NCBI GenBank assembly: GCA_030667735.1
Contig: DAOUVG010000123.1
Location: forward strand, 1 to 5,469
Length of the DNA stretch: 5,469 bases
DNA from: Dehalococcoidales bacterium
GTDB taxonomy: Bacteria; Chloroflexota; Dehalococcoidia; Dehalococcoidales; Fen-1064
Direction: 5' to 3'
The position numbers and the translations under genes were made by a program. Shown in pieces: positions 1-5,456 of the stretch. The first letter of the stretch is position 1; the number at the start of each line of letters is the position of its first letter. The notes under the pieces are model-generated. The model was not told where the DNA came from and searched no databases. It saw only the letters and a program-made list of their open reading frames with translations.

Positions 1-62
1 CGTATGTCTCTTACCGATGCTTCATAGTCCAAGGTAGAGAGTAATTCATCAATGATATTCAC
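1..62 (-). CDS. Partial gene, probable DUF4213/DUF364 heavy-metal-chelation-like protein (N-terminus only)
   Basis: Only the first 20 codons plus two bases are present; the gene runs off the left edge. The frame opens with GTG at 62-60 and is preceded by GAGGTG (plus-strand cacctc, 68-73) five bases upstream, which is what makes this a credible start. The peptide contains DELLSTLDYEASVRD, which looks like the start of DUF4213/DUF364 'putative heavy-metal chelation' proteins (a short helix followed by a xPVRDv-type strand). It lies 54 nt downstream of the NTPase gene on the same strand and is probably the next operon member. DUF4213/DUF364 proteins are poorly characterised and are thought, from gene neighbourhoods, to handle metals or metallophores. 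With so few residues the family call is tentative; that a gene starts here is more certain than what it encodes. Confidence 0.5.
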   Translation of the reverse strand, partial: MNIIDELLSTLDYEASVRDI

Positions 63-67
63 ATGTT

Positions 68-73
68 CACCTC
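68..73 (-). promoter_or_regulatory. Ribosome binding site of the left-edge gene
   Basis: GAGGTG on the minus strand, five bases before the GTG at 62-60. It overrides the nearby ATG at 65-63, which is followed at once by TGA, and so fixes the start of the left-edge gene. Confidence 0.5.
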
Positions 74-116
74 AAGCGTAACCGAAGTGCTGTTCATTCC
101 ATTTTAGCACTCTCCT

Positions 117-635
117 CTATTCTGTTGTAACTGCTCGGGTCAATACCAGCCCTATCTCCCCGGATAGCTCTTCGCGGTTATCGATGGTAGTCTCAAACAC
201 CGATGCTGCTGTGCCCAGTCGAGGTAGAAAAGCGGAGAGCAGTCCCTTTCGTATGACCACAATGCAGTTAATATTCCCGGAGGCAATCTGTTCAACAACC
301 CCGGAGAATCCCTGGCCGCGAAGTTCAATTGGACCAAGCTCATCAACCAGAAGGATGTCTGAGGAAGCGCCTCTGTCTATTGCCTGAATCCCGAAGTCAA
401 TACCTTCAGGGTTGAAGAAGTACTTCGCCGTGCGAGGACCCTGGTATATGACACCGGTACTGGCCAGGACTCTTGTTTCGCCAGTCCGGACGTCCTCAAC
501 GACGATGTCCTCGTTCCCGGCCTTGCGGGTGATGATACCGCTACAGCTATGCCCCTGACCCCTTGCTGTCCTGACTACCTTCTCACAGACAGTGGTCTTA
601 CCGATGCCGATAGCACCAGTGATTATGATAACCAT
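117..635 (-). CDS. THEP1-like P-loop nucleoside triphosphatase
   Basis: A 172-residue cytoplasmic NTPase of the THEP1/DUF265 family, which hydrolyses ATP, GTP and other nucleoside triphosphates in vitro and whose biological role is unsettled. The N-terminus begins MVIIITGAIGIGKTT with Walker A GAIGIGKT at residues 7-14. Walker B is DILLVDELGPIEL at residues 93-105, including the family's DE-x-GP-x-E signature. The FFNPEGIDFGIQAI segment (residues 73-86) is also typical, and the length matches the usual 170-190 aa. The frame stays open upstream to 764, but that 43-residue extension lies inside the 3' end of the preceding gene, is Cys/Gly/Pro-rich and would bury the P-loop. The ATG at 635 puts the P-loop where the family has it. 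GGAG (plus 638-641) precedes it, with a rather short 2-nt spacing, and the previous gene's stop is 8 nt upstream, so translation is probably coupled. A role in powering or regulating the adjacent membrane protein, or in cofactor handling, is inference. Confidence 0.88.
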   Translation of the reverse strand: MVIIITGAIGIGKTTVCEKVVRTARGQGHSCSGIITRKAGNEDIVVEDVRTGETRVLASTGVIYQGPRTAKYFFNPEGIDFGIQAIDRGASSDILLVDELGPIELRGQGFSGVVEQIASGNINCIVVIRKGLLSAFLPRLGTAASVFETTIDNREELSGEIGLVLTRAVTTE

Positions 636-643
636 TGCTCCGG

Positions 644-1345
644 CTAGAGCCCGGCCACAATGGCCAGGGCACTTATCCCCCAGCAGCACAGCACAGTGGC
701 CGCCGATACAGCGTAGTAGACGGGTCGGCGTGCCAGCACCGGGGGAGTCTTCACCGCCAGCCACTCACCTGCAAGATAGCCCAGAGGCAGGAATATGGCA
801 GAGAAAGCCGCCTGCAATACGCCCTGATTTGTGATGAATCCCCCGGCTGTGAATACTACGCGGGCATAGGCAGGGGCATTCATTACGTATATGGCAAAAT
901 AGACCCAGGCAACGGCGCTTATGATACCTGCCAGGGCTCCCGCTCCAATCCCGATGAAGGCATTCTTCGCTATCCGGTCCATTATGAATACCGCGACCAG
1001 GCCGAAAGCCAGCGATTCAAATACAATGGCCATAGCCGGGTTCACTATATGGATGCTGGCAACAGGCAAAGAGAACAGCCAGACATCGAGCAGCTTGAAC
1101 GAGGCAGCCACAATACCGATACCAGGCAGCATAACCGGCTTTCTGTAGACTGCCAGGGCCGAGCCCATGATAACCACCCCGATACCGCACATAATGGCAC
1201 CCTTGTTGGGGAATATAATCATGTGCAGGAACCCGCCCAGAGTGGCCTCCAGCAATCCCCAAACGGAGCCGAATACCAGAATCCCGATGCCCAGACGGAC
1301 CAGGCCCGGTAGACTGCCAGGCTTATCTTGAGTACTCTCTGTCAT
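644..1345 (-). CDS. Uncharacterised multi-pass membrane protein, possibly transporter S-component-like
   Basis: A 233-residue integral membrane protein that I cannot assign to a characterised family. Hydrophobic segments fall roughly at residues 15-45, 49-67, 71-95, 101-122, 128-155, 170-196 and 207-231, giving six or seven helices. The loops carrying basic residues (YRKP at 67-70, DRIAKN at 123-128, ARR at 205-207) suggest cytoplasmic sides. The first helix carries a WGLLEATLGGFLH stretch (29-41) with an intramembrane Glu and His, and a KLLDVW motif follows at 84-89; both look like conserved functional positions, not plain anchors. Size and helix count fit an ECF-type substrate-binding S component or a small permease, but no EcfT or ABC ATPase is in view. 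The start is ATG at 1345 with AAGGGGAAG upstream (about 1351-1359). It lies 74 nt after the molybdopterin enzyme gene and 8 nt before the NTPase start. Uptake of a metal or cofactor precursor would fit the neighbours; that is inference. Confidence 0.75.
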   Translation of the reverse strand: MTESTQDKPGSLPGLVRLGIGILVFGSVWGLLEATLGGFLHMIIFPNKGAIMCGIGVVIMGSALAVYRKPVMLPGIGIVAASFKLLDVWLFSLPVASIHIVNPAMAIVFESLAFGLVAVFIMDRIAKNAFIGIGAGALAGIISAVAWVYFAIYVMNAPAYARVVFTAGGFITNQGVLQAAFSAIFLPLGYLAGEWLAVKTPPVLARRPVYYAVSAATVLCCWGISALAIVAGL

Positions 1346-1419
1346 TGTCTCTTCCCCTTTACTATTCCATGTCCTTTACAGTTCTCCCGTCTCCGCAACG
1401 TAGCAACGCCCTATTGCCT

Positions 1420-3639
1420 TCAAACGGCCTCTACGCGACAGGGAACATAACGATGTATTGGTGTTCCTACATGGTCTCGATGCGTATTCTTGGTTAGCCG
1501 GTTGACATTAGCACCGTACTTCACCCCGTCATAGACCAGACCAAATCCGTGCGGAATGATGACATGCCCTTCTCTGGTGTCTTTTGCCACTTCCACCTCT
1601 ATGGTCTCTTCTCCGGCTTCGGTGATGACCTTCACCATCTGGCGGTCGGAAAAGCCCAGTCTCTCCGCATCCGCAGGATGCATTGCCAGTGTGCATGGCC
1701 GCCTGCCTTCATTCCATGCCGGGTCCCGCATGCCCGTATTGGCATTCATGTCCATATGCCGTCCCGCCATCAGAATCAACGGGAGCTTATCGTCGGGTTT
1801 AAGCCGTTCCTCTTCATCAGCCGGATTGATACCACTTATCCAGTCCTCAATCTCCGGGTTATGAAGCTGGATTTTCCCGCTCTTTGTGGCCAGTCCGTCA
1901 ATGTTCTTCTCCGGATTGCGTATCCCGACCAACACGCCTTCCGGATGGTCAATGGTGGCCTGATATATGTCCATGCCCTGGTCCGGTCCCACGGCAAAGC
2001 CTGCCCTTGCGGCCTCTTCCTGCTGGGCCGCAGACCTCTGCATAAACATGGTGAAATGGCTGGCCAGATGAGCGGAGCCAACTGCATTGCCCAGGGTCTT
2101 CGCGGCGATGAACTGCAGGACGCTGCCGCTCTCAGGGTTAGCGCTGAAATAGTCCATTAGCGCATCCCGGTATTCCCTGACGTTGCTGCTTCTGGCCGCC
2201 AGATAGAGCGATTCAGGAAGCTCGGGAATCAGTCCCATGGCATCGGCCAGAAGCGTGAAAATCTCACCGCCTTCTTTCTGCTCTCCTTCTGCCTCCACAA
2301 CCGGCGGCCGGATACGACCGTAGACTTCCGAGAACCCCCCGCCCGGGTTGCCATCCCATGATTCATAGGCCGTTCTGGAAGGAAGAACATAATGGGCAAG
2401 GGCGGCGGTTTCACTCATTACTATGTCAGCCACAACCAGCAGGTCAAGTTGACTAAAGGCCTGTTCATATGCAGTCGTGTCAGCATACGACCGCAGGGGA
2501 TTGGCTGCGAAGTTGAATACGGCTCTGAGCCGGTCCGGATGGTCACTCATGATTTCTTCCTGCATGACATTGGGGGGAAACATCCCGTTGATGGCAGGAA
2601 TGTCTGTTACCATAGTCCGCCACGTCCTCGGGTCGTTCGGGTCCGACCCTGCCCCTCCACCTATCAGGTAGTTCCCTCCTGGCACACCAATACGACCACA
2701 GATAGCCAGCAACACAACCAGGAGATACGATACAAACGCACTGTGTCGATTCATCAGTATTCCAAGGTCATCATGAAGGCACGACCGACGCGTAGCGAAT
2801 TCCCGGCAGACCTTGAATACCTGGTCGTAGTCCAGCTCACAGACCTTTAGCGCCGCCCGTACGTCGAAGTCAGTAAACCACGGCAGTATCTCGTTGAACC
2901 CGTCTGCATGCTCGTTAATGTATTCCTGATTATGCATCCCTTCTCTGAGAATAATAGCAATCATGGATTTGACCAGGAGCGCATCGGTGCCGGGGCGGAT
3001 TGGCAGATGGATATCCGCTATCCTGGCGGTTTCCGAAAGTCTGGGGTCAACCACCACAAGAAGCTGCTCCGGGTTTCTGGACATCTTCATCAATCTTTTT
3101 CGTGCCTGGGAGAAATTGTGACTCATCAGGGGGTTCTTCCCGATAAGTAGCAGCATGTCATTATGCTCATGATCAGATGCGAACTGAAAACCCTGGCTAC
3201 CCAACGTCAATCCATGCGCCCAGTATCGGCCGGCGAACTCCTGGTTAGCGGCTGAGTAGTTGTATCGCGAACCAAGCCTGCGGACAAGCCGGACAAGATA
3301 GGGGACGCCGTAAGCATTGAACTCCCCACCACCGACCAGCGAAGCCAGAGAGCGCGGGCCATGCTGCCGGAGTATGCCTTTGAGCTTCTCCGCAATCTCA
3401 CTGATTGCCTGGTCCCAGGATATTCGTTCGAATCTGTCTCCCACCTTCTTCAGCGGGTGAAGCACCCTGTCCGCATTGTGCTGATGAAAAGCGATGTTCG
3501 TGCCCTTCCGACAGATATACCCTTCGCTTATGGGGTTATCCTTGTCCGGGCGGACTTTGATAATCCGGTTGTCCTCAACCTGGACTTCCAGACCGCAACT
3601 ATTGCCGCAAAGCACACAAGCTGTTTTCTTCCATGACAT
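1420..3639 (-). CDS. Molybdopterin (bis-MGD) oxidoreductase, DMSO reductase family catalytic subunit
   Basis: A 739-residue catalytic subunit of the DMSO reductase superfamily, expected to bind Mo- or W-bis-MGD and one [4Fe-4S] cluster. The cluster motif is C8-x2-C11-x3-C15-x27-C43, followed by the conserved Lys45 in CRKG. Further hallmarks are the RVLHPLKKVG and ERISWDQA segments (58-78), IGKNPL (166-171), VVDPRLSETARIADIHLPIRPG (about 196-217), MSETAALAHYVLPSRTAYE (408-426), SGKIQL (587-592), and a C-terminal dinucleotide-binding domain (about 617-735) ending in GANVNRLT. There is no twin-arginine signal or membrane segment, so it should be cytoplasmic. The second-ligand region (about 125-150, SAANQEFAGRYWAHG) has no Cys, and no Cys occurs between 43 and 267; the frame has no in-frame TGA for selenocysteine. 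This argues against a conventional formate dehydrogenase. The substrate is unknown. The start is ATG with GGAGGT at plus 3648-3653, 8 nt upstream, and the gene lies 49 nt after the FmdE-like gene. No electron-transfer subunit is encoded nearby. Confidence 0.95.
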   Translation of the reverse strand: MSWKKTACVLCGNSCGLEVQVEDNRIIKVRPDKDNPISEGYICRKGTNIAFHQHNADRVLHPLKKVGDRFERISWDQAISEIAEKLKGILRQHGPRSLASLVGGGEFNAYGVPYLVRLVRRLGSRYNYSAANQEFAGRYWAHGLTLGSQGFQFASDHEHNDMLLLIGKNPLMSHNFSQARKRLMKMSRNPEQLLVVVDPRLSETARIADIHLPIRPGTDALLVKSMIAIILREGMHNQEYINEHADGFNEILPWFTDFDVRAALKVCELDYDQVFKVCREFATRRSCLHDDLGILMNRHSAFVSYLLVVLLAICGRIGVPGGNYLIGGGAGSDPNDPRTWRTMVTDIPAINGMFPPNVMQEEIMSDHPDRLRAVFNFAANPLRSYADTTAYEQAFSQLDLLVVADIVMSETAALAHYVLPSRTAYESWDGNPGGGFSEVYGRIRPPVVEAEGEQKEGGEIFTLLADAMGLIPELPESLYLAARSSNVREYRDALMDYFSANPESGSVLQFIAAKTLGNAVGSAHLASHFTMFMQRSAAQQEEAARAGFAVGPDQGMDIYQATIDHPEGVLVGIRNPEKNIDGLATKSGKIQLHNPEIEDWISGINPADEEERLKPDDKLPLILMAGRHMDMNANTGMRDPAWNEGRRPCTLAMHPADAERLGFSDRQMVKVITEAGEETIEVEVAKDTREGHVIIPHGFGLVYDGVKYGANVNRLTKNTHRDHVGTPIHRYVPCRVEAV

Positions 3640-3647
3640 TGTCTGTT

Positions 3648-3653
3648 ACCTCC
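3648..3653 (-). promoter_or_regulatory. Strong ribosome binding site of the molybdopterin enzyme gene
   Basis: A full GGAGGT on the minus strand, 8 nt before the ATG at 3639. It fixes the start just before the N-terminal cysteine motif and, with no promoter visible in the 49-nt gap, supports translation from a shared operon transcript. Confidence 0.75.
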
Positions 3654-3688
3654 ATTCAGTCACATCGTGATTACAGCAGCATCTCTGT

Positions 3689-4306
3689 TTAATCTCCCCG
3701 TGAACCTGGCGCTTCACAACGCAGATAGGGCGCTTTGCCCTGGCAACCCAGGCAGGTTTCCCCGTCGTCTTCAGGATAGCCCTCTCCGCACAACGGACAC
3801 ACCGCGAAAGCGCCTCGATGGTGCGTTTTGACAGAGTCCAGATTAACCATCACTTCCTGCAGTCCGAAGATTGATGCTTGAGCAAGTCTAACCTCAGCCA
3901 TCAGCGCCTCAAAATCCTGTTCCTTCTTTGGCTTCAGCCTGAAGAAGAATCCCTTAAGCTCAGGCCAGTCACCGAGCTTCCGGCTATCCACATACACCCG
4001 AACGCCGTTACCGGTGTATTTCTCGAAAAGTGACAGGGCAAACCGACCCAGGTCGATAATCCTCAGCCAGCCATTACCTACCGTACAAGGAGTCAGCAAC
4101 TGAACGGCATCCGGAAGACACTTGCGAGTCTCAGATATGGCATCGAAATACTCCCCTTGTGGGAGGTTTCGGCAAGCCAGGTCCACCATGAACCCGCTCA
4201 GGGCCATTCCCGGTGCAACATGCCCGTGGAAGGCTTTGACCATCTCGATGTACTCATCATAAGTGTGACCGCAAATGGTGACTTCGGAAGAAGTGGCTTT
4301 CTTCAT
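3689..4306 (-). CDS. FmdE-family protein with C-terminal zinc ribbon
   Basis: A 205-residue protein of the FmdE family, named after subunit E of molybdenum formylmethanofuran dehydrogenase. In bacteria without methanogenesis genes it is usually a stand-alone metal-binding protein found near Mo/W enzymes. The FmdE core covers about residues 18-160: FHGHVAPGMALSGF (26-39), then C63-LPDAVQ, then TPCTVGNGWLRIIDLGRFAL (72-91), the family's metal and ligand-binding signature. A zinc ribbon follows at C170-x2-C173-x11-C185-x2-C188. The usual Cys of FHGHxCPG is replaced by Ala31. The start is ATG at 4306; GAGG (4312-4315) lies 5 nt upstream and a stronger GGAGGT (4319-4324) 12 nt upstream. It is the first gene of the leftward operon, about 100 nt from the predicted transcription start. 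A role as metal carrier, cofactor-insertion factor or partner of the downstream molybdopterin enzyme is inferred from context; it is not evidence for a methanofuran pathway. Confidence 0.92.
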   Translation of the reverse strand: MKKATSSEVTICGHTYDEYIEMVKAFHGHVAPGMALSGFMVDLACRNLPQGEYFDAISETRKCLPDAVQLLTPCTVGNGWLRIIDLGRFALSLFEKYTGNGVRVYVDSRKLGDWPELKGFFFRLKPKKEQDFEALMAEVRLAQASIFGLQEVMVNLDSVKTHHRGAFAVCPLCGEGYPEDDGETCLGCQGKAPYLRCEAPGSRGD

Positions 4307-4415
4307 CTGCGCCTCGTGACCTCCGCTCCTGCTGCTATGTCGCCCGTGTTGGCGAAGAACCCATCAAGAATCTCGAAGGTCCTTGCTGACGAGACCTGTC
4401 TGAGTCGGTGTTCAC

Positions 4416-4444
4416 AGTCTATGACCGGAGTCAGAGGATGTCAA
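4416..4444 (-). promoter_or_regulatory. Sigma70-type promoter for the FmdE/molybdopterin operon
   Basis: Read on the minus strand, a perfect -35 TTGACA (4444-4439) is followed after exactly 17 bp by TAGACT (4421-4416), which matches the -10 consensus at four of six positions, including the first two and the last. Transcription would start near 4409, leaving a leader of about 100 nt before the FmdE-like ATG. Confidence 0.6.
4419..4436. promoter_or_regulatory. Imperfect dyad in the promoter spacer, possible operator
   Basis: CTCTGACTCCGGTCATAG on the minus strand pairs at six of nine symmetric positions, around TGAC/GTCA arms. It lies between the -35 and -10 of the leftward promoter, overlapping the -10, where a bound regulator would block or distort the promoter. 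The match is short and could be chance. Confidence 0.25.
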
Positions 4445-4463
4445 GGTCGGTGGTGAACTAATA

Positions 4464-4562
4464 GTGTCGCTGAAAGAGACCATCCGGTTGATGGCAGAGA
4501 TAGACTCACTCATTCCCGGCTGGCCGGTGGAGCGTGCAATAGCCGCTTGGCGGGCGCACTGA
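4464..4562 (+). CDS. Possible small ORF, 32 aa, unknown
   Basis: A GTG-initiated frame ending in TGA at 4560-4562. It is preceded by GGTGGTGA (4449-4456), one mismatch from the ideal GGAGGTGA, with a 7-nt gap. The peptide reads MSLKETIRLMAEIDSL, then IPGWPVERAIAAWRAH: two amphipathic helix-like halves around a Pro-Gly-Trp-Pro turn, with a natural amino-acid composition. It has no Cys and no membrane segment. No clear promoter is visible upstream on this strand, and it lies upstream of the extended -10 at 4609. It may be a small protein, a remnant of a longer gene, or chance. I recognise no family. Confidence 0.25.
   Translation: MSLKETIRLMAEIDSLIPGWPVERAIAAWRAH
4516..4527. repeat. 12-bp inverted repeat CCGGCTGGCCGG
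   Basis: Perfect five-base arms (CCGGC/GCCGG) around a 2-nt centre. The loop is too small for a stable full RNA hairpin and no T-run follows, so it is not a terminator. It lies about 80-95 bp upstream of the rightward -10 and could be a protein site or chance in GC-rich DNA. Confidence 0.25.
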
Positions 4563-4608
4563 ACAATCTGGCTTGATGTTTGGCCATCACCACGAGACGC
4601 ATTTCTTC

Positions 4609-4617
4609 TGCTATAAT
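4609..4617 (+). promoter_or_regulatory. Extended -10 promoter of the DiNase-permease gene
   Basis: TGCTATAAT is a perfect extended -10 (TGnTATAAT). No good -35 lies 16-18 bp upstream, which is usual for extended -10 promoters and leaves room for activator dependence. Transcription would start near 4624, about 29 nt before the GTG start, with AAAGGAG (4642-4648) between. Confidence 0.65.
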
Positions 4618-4652
4618 AAGAGCGGTTTCCTCTGGCTGCCCAAAGGAGTACT

Positions 4653-5450
4653 GTGAAGATAGCAATCTCTGCCGAGGGCGCAGATTTAGCATCAAACGTT
4701 GCCCATAGGTTTGGACTATCTCCATATCTGCTTGTTGTTGATACTGAGACGATGGATTTCAAGGCGCTGGTAAACCCCGGGGCAACATCTCGGCCTGGCG
4801 CAGGAGTCCAAGCAGTTATCTTTGCAGTCAGTGAGGGTGTTGAGGTAGTGTTAACCGGCTATTGTGGCCCAGCTGCACACAACCAGTTCGTGTCAAATGG
4901 AATTAAGGTCATCACCAATGTCAGCGGGATAGTAGAAGAGGTTATCGAGAAGTACAAGGCAGGTGATTTCGACGGAGGTTTGGCCGTTGAAGGGGGAAAA
5001 GAGCAAGCAACCCATCACATCAATAGGGATATCCTGGTCAGGGCATTGAAGAGTTCGACCAGGCAGTTTGCCAACATACTGCCTATCCTGATTGGCGTCG
5101 TTCTGTGCATCGGATTGTTTAATACCTTTGTATCACAAGAAGCTCTAACGTCTATTTTCTCAGGGAACGTAGTGCTGGACACTCTGTGGGGAGCCTGTTT
5201 TGGAAGTATTCTAGCCGGTAACCCCATCAATAGCTATGTTATCGGCGCAACATTACTAAATAATAGCGTCAGCCTGTTCGCGGTGACTGCCCTTATCATC
5301 ACTTGGGTAACTGTGGGACTGGTTCAGCTTCCGGCTGAGATCGCTAGTCTTGGCCTGAAGTTTGCTCTACTGAGAAACACTCTCTGTCTTATCCTGGCTA
5401 TACCAGTTGCTATTCTTACCGTGATTATTCTGAATTTCGTTATCGGGTAG
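4653..5450 (+). CDS. DiNase (NifX/NifB-type Fe-Mo cluster-binding) domain fused to a four-helix putative permease domain
   Basis: A 265-residue two-domain protein. Residues 1-105 are a dinitrogenase iron-molybdenum cofactor (NifX/NifB C-terminal, MTH1175-like) domain: MKIAISAEGADLASNVAHRFG at the start with an HRFG-x-SPYLLVVD strand (18-30), then GAGVQAVIF (49-57) and VVLTGYCGP (65-73), the place where the family has its G-x-x-GP loop. After a linker (about 106-138), residues 139-265 hold four hydrophobic segments (about 139-160, 172-200, 205-226, 241-263) with a conserved-looking LAGNPINSYVIGATLL (187-202). The second part looks like half of a permease. The start is GTG with AAAGGAG 4 nt upstream, and an extended -10 precedes it. 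DiNase domains bind metal clusters; on a membrane protein this suggests a metal-sensing or metal-gating cytoplasmic domain, which is inference. No nitrogenase gene is in the window. It is transcribed away from the molybdopterin operon and is followed after 6 nt by another frame. Confidence 0.87.
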   Translation: MKIAISAEGADLASNVAHRFGLSPYLLVVDTETMDFKALVNPGATSRPGAGVQAVIFAVSEGVEVVLTGYCGPAAHNQFVSNGIKVITNVSGIVEEVIEKYKAGDFDGGLAVEGGKEQATHHINRDILVRALKSSTRQFANILPILIGVVLCIGLFNTFVSQEALTSIFSGNVVLDTLWGACFGSILAGNPINSYVIGATLLNNSVSLFAVTALIITWVTVGLVQLPAEIASLGLKFALLRNTLCLILAIPVAILTVIILNFVIG

Positions 5451-5456
5451 GTACTT

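Larger units (their letters stand above)
4307..4652. other. Divergent intergenic region, 346 nt
   Basis: This region separates the leftward FmdE/molybdopterin operon from the rightward DiNase-permease gene. From left to right it holds a leader of about 100 nt for the leftward operon (4307 to about 4409), the leftward promoter (4416-4444) with an imperfect dyad in its spacer, a possible 32-codon rightward ORF (4464-4562), a 12-bp inverted repeat CCGGCTGGCCGG (4516-4527), an extended -10 for the rightward gene (4609-4617) and its ribosome binding site (AAAGGAG, 4642-4648). I see no tRNA, no intrinsic terminator and no convincing riboswitch fold by eye. Confidence 0.7.

Noticed and set aside
636..764. 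43-residue upstream extension of the NTPase frame
   Set aside because: It lies within the coding 3' end of the membrane protein gene, is rich in Cys, Gly and Pro, and would place the P-loop about 50 residues in. The ATG at 635 gives the normal family N-terminus.
635..1312. Long plus-strand frame of 225 codons
   Set aside because: It is antisense to the membrane protein and NTPase genes. Its product is rich in Gln, His, Arg, Asn and Tyr, without recognisable domains, as expected of a shadow frame.
1346..1419. Possible terminator or promoter between the molybdopterin and membrane protein genes
   Set aside because: No stable stem with a T-run and no paired -35/-10 could be found in these 74 nt; only a ribosome binding site is evident.
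1549..2160. Plus-strand frame of 203 codons opposite the molybdopterin gene
   Set aside because: The composition is Cys- and His-rich with no motif, and the opposite strand carries a full set of molybdopterin signatures.
3689..4306. Evidence for methanogenesis or a formylmethanofuran dehydrogenase complex
   Set aside because: FmdE homologues are common in non-methanogenic anaerobic bacteria, and no FmdA, B, C or D subunit occurs here; the neighbouring enzyme is a different superfamily branch.
4531..4560. Hairpin-like GC-rich stretch (CCGC TTG GCGG inside GTGC/GCAC)
   Set aside because: The stem is only four pairs with interruptions and no T-run follows, so I do not call it a terminator.
4412..4762. 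Minus-strand frame of 116 codons across the divergent region
   Set aside because: It overlaps the start of the DiNase gene and both promoters, and its product is Ser/Arg-rich and featureless.
4653..4967. Evidence for a nitrogenase system
   Set aside because: A DiNase domain alone is widespread outside nitrogen fixation and no nif structural or assembly gene is present in the window.
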